This document shows, piece after piece, positions 16,288-24,747 of a DNA stretch of 64,000 nt. Source of the stretch: Streptomyces sp. man185 (GTDB lineage: Bacteria; Actinomycetota; Actinomycetes; Streptomycetales; Streptomycetaceae); the NCBI GenBank assembly GCA_002551355.1, contig NTHE01000045.1:1-64000 (forward strand), written 5' to 3'. The first letter of the stretch is position 1. Each line of letters opens with the position of its first letter. The notes below the pieces were generated by a model, which ran no database searches, was not told the DNA's origin, and saw only the letters and a program-made list of their open reading frames with translations. The position numbers and the translations under genes were made by a program.

Positions 16288-17497
16288 CCGACTCGCCCGC
16301 GGGCGGCGGCTCCGTACGCCCCTCACCGCGCAGCCCGAGTCCCGCCGCGCCCAGCAGCCCCACGCCGAGCAGCACGAACGGGGCCGCCACCCCCGCTGCG
16401 CCCGCGATCAGGCCCGCCGCGGCGGGGGCGGCGACCTGGCCGAGCCGGTTGCCGGTCAGCCGGAGGGCGAGCGCGGTGGACCGGGCCCCGTCCGGGGCGG
16501 CCCGGACCACGGTGGTCATGGACAGCGGCTGGCCGACGCCGAGGCAGAAACCGAGCGCGGCCAGCATGACGGCGAGGACGGGGATGGACACGGGCAGGGC
16601 GACGCCCGCGCAGAGGAGCGCGGCCAGCAGGCAGCTGGTGGTCAGCAGGGCCCGGCGGCCCAGCAGCCGCAGCAGCGGCGTCATCACCAGTCGGCAGGCG
16701 ATCGTGGCGGCGGCCCGCAGGCTCAGCAGCAGCCCGACGGTGGCGGGCGCGATGGAGCGGTGCTCGCCGACGACCGGCAGGTAGGCGGTGAGGATGTCGG
16801 TGGCGGACAGCACCGCCATGCTGATGAGGATGCCCGCGGGCACGCCGCGCGCGCCCAGGATCTCACCGACCGGGACCTTGTGGCCGGGCTTCGGGCCGGA
16901 GCCGGCCGTCCGGCGGTGCTCGATCCGCCAGAGCGAGGTGAGGGCGACCGCGCAGACCGCGGCCGAGACGAGGAGCGCCAGCGCGCTCGTACGGCCCAGG
17001 GCGCCTCCCTGACCGGAGATGAGCGCGCCCGCGGCGACCGGGCCGATGAGCTGGCCGAGCGAGGCCCCGATGGTGAAGTGCCCGAAGTTGCGGTCCTGTT
17101 CGTCGGGCGCGGACTGCCGGGCGACGATCGACTGCGCGCCGATCACGAAACAGAGGTGGCCGAGGCCCATCACCCCGCTCCAGGCGGCCATCGCGGGCAG
17201 CGAGGAGACGATGCCGCTGAGCGCGCAGCCGCCGGAGATCAGGAGCACGCCGAGCGGCAGCAGGGGGGCGCAGCGGCCGTGGTCGGTGCGGCGGCCCAGC
17301 GGCACGGCCACGAACAGCGGGAGCAGGGCGTAGACCCCGGCGATGACGCCGATGGCCGCCTCGTCCGCGCCCAGCGCGAGGGCCCGGTAGGAGACGGCGG
17401 GCCGCGCCATCGACACCGCCCCCTGCGCGAAGGCGAAGGCGATGACGAGGCGCAGCAGCCAGCCCCTGCCGGGCCCGGGTCGCGAGCGGTCGGTCAT
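16202..17497 (-). CDS. Major facilitator superfamily transporter
   Basis: A 431-residue MFS permease with about twelve hydrophobic helices. The loop 2-3 motif appears as PLGRRTDHGR, and the central cytoplasmic loop as RIEHRRTAGSGPKPGHK. The tail after residue 390 is charged and Arg-rich. The start ATG shares one base with the stop of the citrate transporter gene (TGATG), so the two are co-translated. It may export or import a carboxylate-related compound; the substrate is not evident. The last 86 bp overlap the DinB gene on the other strand. Confidence 0.88.
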   Translation of the reverse strand: MTDRSRPGPGRGWLLRLVIAFAFAQGAVSMARPAVSYRALALGADEAAIGVIAGVYALLPLFVAVPLGRRTDHGRCAPLLPLGVLLISGGCALSGIVSSLPAMAAWSGVMGLGHLCFVIGAQSIVARQSAPDEQDRNFGHFTIGASLGQLIGPVAAGALISGQGGALGRTSALALLVSAAVCAVALTSLWRIEHRRTAGSGPKPGHKVPVGEILGARGVPAGILISMAVLSATDILTAYLPVVGEHRSIAPATVGLLLSLRAAATIACRLVMTPLLRLLGRRALLTTSCLLAALLCAGVALPVSIPVLAVMLAALGFCLGVGQPLSMTTVVRAAPDGARSTALALRLTGNRLGQVAAPAAAGLIAGAAGVAAPFVLLGVGLLGAAGLGLRGEGRTEPPPAGESVSVRSSRRSAPGGCPRDRRAARSPRSDG

Positions 17498-18939
17498 CAC
17501 ATGATGCCGAAGAGGATGCCCGCCCCGAGCACCACGAGCGAGGTGAGCACCGCCCACTTCACGGTGAAGCGGGTGTGGTCGCCGAACTCGACCTTGGCCA
17601 TGCCGACGAGGACGTACACGGCGGGGACGAGGGGCGAGGACATGTGCAGGGCCTGGCCGGCCAGGGAGGCGCGGGCGATCTCCACCGGCGAGACCCCGTG
17701 GGCCGCGCCCGCCTCGGCGAGGACGGGCAGGACGCCGAAGTAGAAGCCGTCGTTGGACATGAAGTAGGTGAGCGGCAGGCTGAGCAGGCCGGTGACGATG
17801 GCCATGTGCGGGCCCATCGCCTCGGGGACCGTGCCGACGACCCAGTCGGCCATGTGCTCGACCATGCCGGTGCCGGTGAGGACGCCGGTGAAGACGGCGG
17901 CGGCGAAGACCATGCCGGAGACGTTGAGGACGTTGTCGGCGTGAGCGGCGATGCGGGCCCGCTGGTCGGGCATGTGCGGGAAGTTGACGGTGAGCGCGAG
18001 GGCCGCGCCGAGGAGGAAGAGCACCGGGATGGGCAGCAGTTCCATGATCATCGCCGTCAGCAGGGCGGCGGTGAGTCCGGCGTTGAACCAGTAGAGCTTC
18101 GGGCGGAGCGTGGACCGGTTCGGGTCGAGGCCCTGGAAGTCGTCGTCGTCCCCGTCCGCCGGGTCGGCGCCGGCGTCGGCGCCCGTACCGCCCGCGGAGG
18201 CGGCGGCACCGCTGGAGGTGGCGGCGGTGTTCTTGCGGAGCCGGTCCTTGCCTCCGGTGCCGCCGGCACCGGCCGACACGGTCTCCGGCTCCGGCTCCCG
18301 GGCGAGCGCCTCGTCGAGGGTGAGCATCCCCAGGCGCTTGCGCTCCCTGATGCCGAGCACGTACGCCAGCACGAACACCGCGAGCAGCCCCATGGCCAGC
18401 GCCGGGATCATCGGCACGAAGATCTCGGAGGCGTCCAGCTTGAGGGCGGTGGCGGCGCGGGCCGTGGGGCCGCCCCAGGGCAGGGTGTTCATGACGCCGT
18501 TGGCGGTGGCCGCGACGCCGGTCATCACGACCAGGCTCATCTTCAGGCGTTTGTAGAGGGGGTACATCGCCGAGACCGTGATCATGAAGGTGGTGGAGCC
18601 GTCGCCGTCCAGCGAGACGATCGCGGCGAGCACCGCCGTACCGACGACGATGCGCATCGGGTCGGCCTGGCAGAACTTCAGAATGCCCCGGACGATCGGG
18701 TCGAACAGACCGACGTCGATCATCACGCCGAAGTAGACGATGGCGAACATCAGCATGGCGGCGGTGGGGGCGAGGTTGCCGACGCCTTCGATCACGTAGT
18801 CGCCGAGCTGGGCGCCCTGCCCGACGGCGACACAGAACAGTGCGGGGATCAGTACCAGCGCCGCGATCGGCGACATCTTCTTCGTCATGATCAGGACCAG
18901 GAAGGTCGCGATCATGGCGAAGCCGAGGATTGTCAGCAT
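17497..18939 (-). CDS. CitMHS-family citrate-metal:proton symporter
   Basis: A 480-residue membrane transporter. The N-terminal half contains FVxxI-rich helices and the family signature SLDGDGSTTFMIT; it also has GGPTARAATALKLDASEIFVPMIPAL. A long hydrophilic loop (about residues 215-270, Gly/Ala/Asp-rich) separates the halves. The C-terminal half has FMSNDGFYFGVLPVLAEAGAAHGVSP. CitMHS proteins import citrate complexed with Mg2+ or Ca2+. The upstream 138 bp hold the promoter. First gene of a pair with the MFS permease. Confidence 0.92.
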   Translation of the reverse strand: MLTILGFAMIATFLVLIMTKKMSPIAALVLIPALFCVAVGQGAQLGDYVIEGVGNLAPTAAMLMFAIVYFGVMIDVGLFDPIVRGILKFCQADPMRIVVGTAVLAAIVSLDGDGSTTFMITVSAMYPLYKRLKMSLVVMTGVAATANGVMNTLPWGGPTARAATALKLDASEIFVPMIPALAMGLLAVFVLAYVLGIRERKRLGMLTLDEALAREPEPETVSAGAGGTGGKDRLRKNTAATSSGAAASAGGTGADAGADPADGDDDDFQGLDPNRSTLRPKLYWFNAGLTAALLTAMIMELLPIPVLFLLGAALALTVNFPHMPDQRARIAAHADNVLNVSGMVFAAAVFTGVLTGTGMVEHMADWVVGTVPEAMGPHMAIVTGLLSLPLTYFMSNDGFYFGVLPVLAEAGAAHGVSPVEIARASLAGQALHMSSPLVPAVYVLVGMAKVEFGDHTRFTVKWAVLTSLVVLGAGILFGIM

Positions 18940-19077
18940 GGGGATACCTAACGTTCATCCTTGAACTCCCACCGGTCTCGGCGGTCGGTCCGGACGACGT
19001 TAGGGGCCCCCTCGAAGAGTTAACAAGACGTTGACGCGTGAGCAATACGAGCAAAACCCCAGGTCAACGCAGTGGTG

Positions 19078-21282
19078 TTAGGGAGCGGGGGTCACGGAGA
19101 CCGGAATGGCGTTGAGCACGGCGGTGCCGGACAGCGGATCCAGGAGCGTGCCGTCGAGCAGCTGGTTCACGTTCGCCCCGGGGTCGGCGGCGGCGACCGA
19201 CATCCGCGTGCCGGGGCGGTTGTGGCCCCACCCGTGCGGGAGGCTCACCACCCCGCTGCGCACGGTGTCGGTGATCTCTGCGGGGGCCTCGATCCCGCCG
19301 CCCGACGACTCGATCCGGGCGGTGGCACCGTCCACGAGCCCGAGGCGGGCAGCGTCGTCGGGGTGGATCTGGAGGGTGCAGACGTTGGACCCGCCGGTGA
19401 GCGAGCCGACGTTGTGCATCCAGCTGTTGTTGGAGCGCAGATGGCGGCGGCCGACGAGGACGAGCGGGGCGGGCCGGTCGCCCAGCGCCCGGCGCAGCCG
19501 CGGCAGATCGGCGGCGATCGGCTCCGGGAGCAGTTCGACGCGGCCGGAGCGGGTGCGCAGGACTTCCGGGAGGCGGGGTTTCAGCGGGCCGAGGTCGATG
19601 CCGTGCGGGTGGGCGAGGAGCCGCTCCAGCGTCAGCCCGTACGGGCCGAGGCGCAGCATCAGGTCCAGTCGCCGTTCGGGGCCGTTCTCGCCGGTGAGTT
19701 CGGCGGCCAGTTCCTTCGGGGCCCCGGCCCGGGTGAGGGCGGTGTCGACGGCCAGGTCGTCCACGGCGGAGGGCGGCGCGCCGTGCAGGCCGCTCACCGC
19801 GAGGACCAGCCGGGCATGGATCTCGCACTCGTCCATCCGTCCCTCCTCCAGGGGCACGGCGGCGCGGGTGTAGCGGACCTGGTCGTGCACGGCGAAGCTG
19901 TTGAACGCGAAGTCGAAGTGGGCGCTCTGTGAGGGCGGCGGCGGGGGCAGGACGACGTCGGCGTGGCGGGAGGTCTCGTTGAGGTACGGGTCGACGCTGA
20001 CCATGAAATCGAGCCCGTCGGCGAGGGCCGCGTCGAGCCGGTCGCCGTCGGGCGCGGAGAGCACGGGGTTGGCCGCGATGACCACCAGGGCGCGGATACG
20101 GCCGTCACCCGGGGTGTCGATCTCCTCGGCGAGGGCGGCGATGGGCAGTTCGCCCTTGGCCTCGGGGTGCCCGGAGACCCGGCTCGACCAGCGGCCGAGG
20201 GCGAAACCCTTGCCGGGAACGGCGTTACGCGTCCCGGGTTCGGCGGCGCGCGGGGCGCGGGCGGTGGCGGAGAGCGGGAAGAGGGCGCCGCCGGGCCGGT
20301 CCAGGTTGCCGGTGAGGATGTTGAGGACGTCCACCAGCCAGCTGGCCAGCGTCCCGTGCTCGACGGTGCAGCTGCCGATGCGCCCGTAGACGGCGGCGGT
20401 GGGGGCGGCGGCGAGTTCGCGGGCGATGGCGGTGATGGTGTCCGCGTCCACGTCGCAGGCGGCTGCGACCGCGTCCGGGGTGAAGCCCGCGAGGGCGGCG
20501 GCGAGTTCGTCGACGCCTTCCAGGTGCTCGGCGAGCGGACCGGGGTCGGCCAGCTTCTCGGCGATGAGCGTGTGCGCGAGCGCGGCCAGCAGCAGGGCGT
20601 CCGCACCGGGCCGGATCGCGACGTGCCGGTCGGCGAGGCGGGCGGTGCGGGTGCGGCGCGGGTCGATGACGGTGAGGGTGCCGCCGCGCCGGCGCAGGGC
20701 CTTGAGCCGGCCGGGGAAGTCCGGGGCGGTGCAGAGGCTGCCGTTGGACTCCAGCGGGTTGGCGCCGATCAGGAGGAGATGGTCGGTGCGGTCGAGGTCC
20801 GGCACGGGGATGGCGTGCGCGTCACCGAAGAGGAGGCCGCTGGAGACGTGCTTGGGCATCTGGTCCAGGGTGCTCGCGGTGAAGATGTTGCGGGTGCGCA
20901 GGGCGGCGAGCAGCAGGGGCGGATACAGGGCTCCCGCCATCGTGTGCACGTTGGGATTGCCGAGGACCACGCCGACGGCGCCCGGCCCGTGGGCCTTCGT
21001 CAGGTCCGGTATCCGTGCGGCGATCAGGTCGAACGCCTCACTCCAGGCAGCCTCGCGCAGTTCCCCGTCGGCACCGCGCACGAGGGGGGCGCGCAGCCGG
21101 TCGGGGTCGGCGTCGAGCCCTCCGAAGGAGGCCCCCTTGGGGCAGATGAACCCCCGGCTGAAGATGTCGTCGCGGTCGCCGCGCGCACCGGTGACCGTGG
21201 TCCCCTCGATGGTGAGGGTGAGGCCGCAGGTGGCCTCGCAGAGGGGGCAGATACGCGGTGCGGTGCGGGAGTCGTGGGACAT
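19078..21282 (-). CDS. Molybdopterin-dependent oxidoreductase (formate dehydrogenase/nitrate reductase-like)
   Basis: A 734-residue enzyme of the Mo-bisMGD family. The N-terminal [4Fe-4S] ligands are C12, C15, C19 and C47 (CPLCEATC..FICPKG). The central domain has LLIGANPLESNG and TVIDPRRTRTA, and the C-terminal dinucleotide-binding beta barrel starts at about residue 620 (CTLQIHPDDAARLGLVDGATARI). It has no Tat signal and no adjacent electron-transfer subunit, so it is probably a single-subunit cytoplasmic enzyme of uncertain substrate. Start ATG 21282 (MSHDSRTAPR) is chosen; the frame stays open to 21378. Confidence 0.9.
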   Translation of the reverse strand: MSHDSRTAPRICPLCEATCGLTLTIEGTTVTGARGDRDDIFSRGFICPKGASFGGLDADPDRLRAPLVRGADGELREAAWSEAFDLIAARIPDLTKAHGPGAVGVVLGNPNVHTMAGALYPPLLLAALRTRNIFTASTLDQMPKHVSSGLLFGDAHAIPVPDLDRTDHLLLIGANPLESNGSLCTAPDFPGRLKALRRRGGTLTVIDPRRTRTARLADRHVAIRPGADALLLAALAHTLIAEKLADPGPLAEHLEGVDELAAALAGFTPDAVAAACDVDADTITAIARELAAAPTAAVYGRIGSCTVEHGTLASWLVDVLNILTGNLDRPGGALFPLSATARAPRAAEPGTRNAVPGKGFALGRWSSRVSGHPEAKGELPIAALAEEIDTPGDGRIRALVVIAANPVLSAPDGDRLDAALADGLDFMVSVDPYLNETSRHADVVLPPPPPSQSAHFDFAFNSFAVHDQVRYTRAAVPLEEGRMDECEIHARLVLAVSGLHGAPPSAVDDLAVDTALTRAGAPKELAAELTGENGPERRLDLMLRLGPYGLTLERLLAHPHGIDLGPLKPRLPEVLRTRSGRVELLPEPIAADLPRLRRALGDRPAPLVLVGRRHLRSNNSWMHNVGSLTGGSNVCTLQIHPDDAARLGLVDGATARIESSGGGIEAPAEITDTVRSGVVSLPHGWGHNRPGTRMSVAAADPGANVNQLLDGTLLDPLSGTAVLNAIPVSVTPAP

Positions 21283-21431
21283 GGGCCCTCCCCGGGGCGG
21301 CTGCGGCGACGGCACGCGGACATGGGCCGGGCGGGCGTGGAAGCCCCGGCACGGGCGAGCATACCGACCGGTACGCACGGTGGGGAGGTGTCGTACGGAG
21401 GCGAACCCGAGCGGCTCCGGGCGAAGGGGGT

Positions 21432-21538
21432 CGGTGCGGTAGGCGCAGCGCCCCCGGCGAAGGGAAACGGTGCGGTAGGCGCAGCGCCCCCGGCGAAGGG
21501 AAACGGTGCGGTAGGCGCAGCGCCCCCGCGAAGGGAAT
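21432..21538. repeat. Tandem repeat, three copies of a 36-bp unit
   Basis: A 36-bp unit starting CGGTGCGGTAGGCGCAGCGC and ending GAAGGGAAA is repeated exactly at 21432-21467 and 21468-21503, with a third copy (one base shorter, changed end) at 21504-21538. Degenerate pieces flank both sides. It fills most of the 330-bp gap between the molybdopterin enzyme and TetR genes, which otherwise holds no gene. Confidence 0.85.
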
Positions 21539-21612
21539 GGGCGTGGAAAGGCAGGCGCCCCGGCGAAGAGGGCCGGCGCGGAAGGCGGGCCCCCCGACGG
21601 CGGGGCTGTCGC

Positions 21613-22239
21613 TCAGTCGAGCGTCTGGGCGAGGTAGGACCTGACCAGGGTCCGGGTCTCGGCGACGATGGCCGCGTCCCCCGAGGGCTCCGTACGGAAG
21701 GCGAGCTGGAGCAGGGCGTCGGCGGCCTCGACGCTCACCAGGATCGCCCGGGACAGCCCCTCGTCGGGCCGGCGGCCGAGGTGGCCGGCGAGCAGGACGG
21801 CGAGCCGGTCCGCCAGCCGCCGGTTGGCGTCGTCCGCCGCGCCCTCGGCGGGAAACGGCGGCCCGAAGTCGACGAGCGCGAAGCCGGGGACGCTCCGCTT
21901 CATCGCCAGGTACTCGTCGAGCACCGCGTCGATGGCGGCGCGCCAGTCGGCGGCAGGCAGGTCCGCGAGCCGGGCGGCGATGCGGTCGGCGTAGGTGTCC
22001 AGGTTGCGCAGCGCGAGGGCGTCCACGAGCGCGCGCTTGTTGGAGAAGAACCGGTAGACGGAGCCGATGGGCACCTCGGCGCGCTCGGCGACGGCCCGGG
22101 TGGTGAGCTGCTCGTAGCCGGTCTCGTCGAGCAGGCCCGCGCAGGAGTCGAGTATCCGGGCCAGCCGGTCGGCGCTGCGCTGCTGCACGGGGGCGCGGCG
22201 GAGGTTCGGGGTGACATGGGGCTGAGGCACGGGCCCCAT
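21613..22239 (-). CDS. TetR-family regulator
   Basis: A 208-residue regulator. Its helix-turn-helix is LARILDSCAGLLDETGYEQLTTRAVAERAEVPIGSVYRFFSNKRALVDA. The C-terminal domain reads LDEYLAMKRSVPGFALVDFGPPF and ILVSVEAADALLQLAF, a TetR_C arrangement. ATG 22239 gives the usual size. It is divergent from hmgA across 189 bp and parallel to the molybdopterin enzyme gene beyond the tandem repeat, so either could be a target. Confidence 0.87.
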   Translation of the reverse strand: MGPVPQPHVTPNLRRAPVQQRSADRLARILDSCAGLLDETGYEQLTTRAVAERAEVPIGSVYRFFSNKRALVDALALRNLDTYADRIAARLADLPAADWRAAIDAVLDEYLAMKRSVPGFALVDFGPPFPAEGAADDANRRLADRLAVLLAGHLGRRPDEGLSRAILVSVEAADALLQLAFRTEPSGDAAIVAETRTLVRSYLAQTLD

Positions 22240-22339
22240 GATGCCGTGCCCCGCGCACGGCATGGACACCCCGGGCGCCCACACCCGCGCCGGCCCACGA
22301 CCTTCCCCGCACTCTCCACGAATGGCGCGATGTATGCCG

Positions 22340-22368
22340 TTGACGCGCCGCACTCCTATTCCTACGGT
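22340..22368 (+). promoter_or_regulatory. Putative hmgA promoter
   Basis: TTGACG (22340-22345), a 17-bp spacer and TACGGT (22363-22368) form a sigma-HrdB-like promoter 60 bp before the hmgA start codon. The region is locally AT-rich. Confidence 0.45.
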
Positions 22369-22428
22369 GGCACATAGGATTCGTCGCCCGACGGATCCGA
22401 GGGCTTTCTTGGGCACCGGGAGTGCGGG

Positions 22429-23748
22429 ATGAGCGCGATCGACCAGGCGAGGAAGACGGCCGAGGGGCTGACCTATTCCTCCGGCTTCGGCAACGAGCAC
22501 AGCTCGGAGGCGGTGCCGGGGGCGCTCCCGCACGGCCGCAACTCCCCCCAGCGCGCGCCCCTCGGGCTGTACGCGGAGCAGCTGAGCGGATCCGCCTTCA
22601 CCGAGCCGCGCGCGGACAACCGCCGTTCCTGGCTCTACCGGATCCGTCCCTCGGCCGCCCACCCGGCGTTCACCCGGACCGGCAACGGTCATCTCCGCTC
22701 GGCTCCCTTCACCGAGACCGTGCCGGACCCGAACCGGCTCCGCTGGAACCCGCTGCCCGACCCCGCGCCCGGCACGGACTTCCTGAGCGGTCTGTGGACG
22801 CTCGGCGGCAACGGCGACGCCGCCCAGCGCGCCGGGATGGCGATCCACCTCTACCACGCCAACTCCTCGATGACGGACCGCGTGTTCAGCGACTCAGACG
22901 GCGAGCTGCTGATCGTCCCCGAGCGCGGCGGACTGCTGCTGCGCACCGAACTGGGCCTGCTGCGCGCCGAACCCGGCCATGTCGCGCTGATCCCGCGCGG
23001 GGTCCGCTTCCGGGTGGAGCTGCTGGAGGAGACGGCACGCGGTTACGTCTGCGAGAACTACGGCCGCCCGTTCGCACTGCCCGACCTCGGCCCGATCGGC
23101 GCCAACGGCCTGGCGAACGCCCGGGATTTCCTGGCCCCCGTCGCCGCGTACGAGGACCACGAGGGCCCGGTGGAGGTGGTCAACAAGTTCTGCGGGAACC
23201 TCTGGTCGGCGACGTACGACCACTCGCCGCTCGACGTGGTGGCCTGGCACGGCAACCACACCCCGTACGTCTACGACCTGCGCCGGTTCAACGTGATCGG
23301 GACGATCAGCTACGACCACCCCGACCCGTCGATCTTCACGGTGCTGACCTCGCCGTCCGACACCCCGGGACTGGCCGGAGTGGACTTCGTCGTCTTCGCC
23401 CCGCGCTGGCTGGTCGGCGAGGACACCTTCCGCCCGCCGTACTTCCACCGCAACGTGATGAGCGAGTACATGGGCCTGATCGACGGGGCGTACGACGCGA
23501 AGGCCGACGGCTTCGTCCCGGGTGGCGGCTCCCTGCACAACATGATGTCGGCGCACGGACCGGACCGGGAGACCTTCGACCGGGCGAGCGCGGCGGAGCT
23601 GAAGCCGCAGAAGATCGACGACGGTCTGGCCTTCATGTTCGAGACCCGCTGGCCGGTCACGGCGACCGGGCAGGCGGCGGCCGCCGATCATCTGCAGCGC
23701 GGCTACGACGACGTGTGGCAGGGTCTGAGCCGCAACTTCCGGCCGTAG
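22429..23748 (+). CDS. hmgA: Homogentisate 1,2-dioxygenase
   Basis: A 439-residue HmgA. It opens the ring of homogentisate to maleylacetoacetate in tyrosine and phenylalanine catabolism. The N-terminal signature LTYSSGFGNEHSSEAVPGAL is characteristic. Iron ligands fit the His and Glu of PPYFHRNVMSEYMG and the His of NMMSAHGPD. Length matches bacterial homologues. It is preceded by a GGGAG-containing leader and followed after 30 bp by a GntR/UTRA regulator. Maleylacetoacetate isomerase and fumarylacetoacetase are not in the window. Confidence 0.96.
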   Translation: MSAIDQARKTAEGLTYSSGFGNEHSSEAVPGALPHGRNSPQRAPLGLYAEQLSGSAFTEPRADNRRSWLYRIRPSAAHPAFTRTGNGHLRSAPFTETVPDPNRLRWNPLPDPAPGTDFLSGLWTLGGNGDAAQRAGMAIHLYHANSSMTDRVFSDSDGELLIVPERGGLLLRTELGLLRAEPGHVALIPRGVRFRVELLEETARGYVCENYGRPFALPDLGPIGANGLANARDFLAPVAAYEDHEGPVEVVNKFCGNLWSATYDHSPLDVVAWHGNHTPYVYDLRRFNVIGTISYDHPDPSIFTVLTSPSDTPGLAGVDFVVFAPRWLVGEDTFRPPYFHRNVMSEYMGLIDGAYDAKADGFVPGGGSLHNMMSAHGPDRETFDRASAAELKPQKIDDGLAFMFETRWPVTATGQAAAADHLQRGYDDVWQGLSRNFRP

Positions 23749-23778
23749 CCGGCGGGCCGAGAAGCCCGGAGGGGCGGG

Positions 23779-24606
23779 ATGGGACGGGACGGGGACGACA
23801 TGACCGAGAGCCATGAGCGGGCCGGGGCGGACAGCGACGCGGATCAGCCGCGCCACCCGCCCGCCTTCGCCCCCGACTCCCTCGTCCTGAACCGCAAGCT
23901 GCCGCTCTGGTACCAGGTCTCCCAGTCCCTGCGGGCCTCCATACTGGGCCGCCCGCAGGACGCCTCCGCCCGGCTGCCGACCGAGGAACAGCTCGCCGCG
24001 CACTACGGGGTCAGCGTGCTCACGATGCGCCAGGCGCTCAAGGAGCTGGAGACGGAGGGGCTGATCAGCCGGCACCGGCGGCGCGGCACGTTCATCGAGC
24101 CGCGCGCCCGGCGGGTCTCCCCGGTCCGGCTGCTGGGTTCGGTCGACGCGATCGTGGCCCAGCAGTCCGGGGAGGCGACGACCGTTCTCGGCCACGGCCC
24201 GACGCCGGTGCCCGGCGATCTCGCCGAGTTCTTCCCGGAGTGCGCGGAGGTGATCTGCTACCGGCGGCTGCGTCGCGACGGCGAGAGCGACGAGCCCACC
24301 AACTGGGCGGAGAACGCGGTGCGCCCCGACATCGCCGCCCGGATCGACGTCGCCGACCTCGAACGCTGGCCGATGACCAAGGTCCTGCGCGATGTCGTCG
24401 GGGTGCGGATCTCCCGGATCACCGACACGGTGGAAGCCCGGCTCGCCGACCCCGTCACCGCCGACCTCCTCCAGGTCCCGCTGCTCAGCCCGATCCTGCA
24501 CTACACGGGCGTGACGTACGACGAGGAGGGGCGCGTGGTGGACGTGGCCCGGATCCGCTACCGGGGCGACCGGTTCTCCTTCTCCGTGACGGTGGAGGCC
24601 CACTGA
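23779..24606 (+). CDS. GntR-family regulator with UTRA domain (HutC type)
   Basis: A 275-residue HutC-type regulator. The winged helix is PLWYQVSQSLRASIL..LPTEEQLAAHYGVSVLTMRQALKEL with the RHRRRGTFIEP wing. The UTRA ligand domain begins near residue 115 and ends ILHYTGVTYDEEGRVVDVARIRYRGDRFSF. ATG 23779 follows GGAGGGG; ATG 23800 is an alternative. Directly behind hmgA, it may sense a tyrosine-catabolic metabolite, though cotranscription alone does not prove that. Confidence 0.9.
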   Translation: MGRDGDDMTESHERAGADSDADQPRHPPAFAPDSLVLNRKLPLWYQVSQSLRASILGRPQDASARLPTEEQLAAHYGVSVLTMRQALKELETEGLISRHRRRGTFIEPRARRVSPVRLLGSVDAIVAQQSGEATTVLGHGPTPVPGDLAEFFPECAEVICYRRLRRDGESDEPTNWAENAVRPDIAARIDVADLERWPMTKVLRDVVGVRISRITDTVEARLADPVTADLLQVPLLSPILHYTGVTYDEEGRVVDVARIRYRGDRFSFSVTVEAH

Positions 24607-24747
24607 CCCCGCCCCACGGGGACACCGCCCGCCGTTACGATGCCAAGGGGCCATGGCGGACAGGTCCGGCTGACACATCACGGCGGACAGGTCACGGCGG
24701 GCAGGCCGCGCCGGCCAGGTCACTGCGGACAGGGGAGGGACGGCTCG

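Noticed and set aside
21432..21538. Possible CRISPR array
   Set aside because: The 36-bp units are directly adjacent with no unique spacers, and no cas gene is present.
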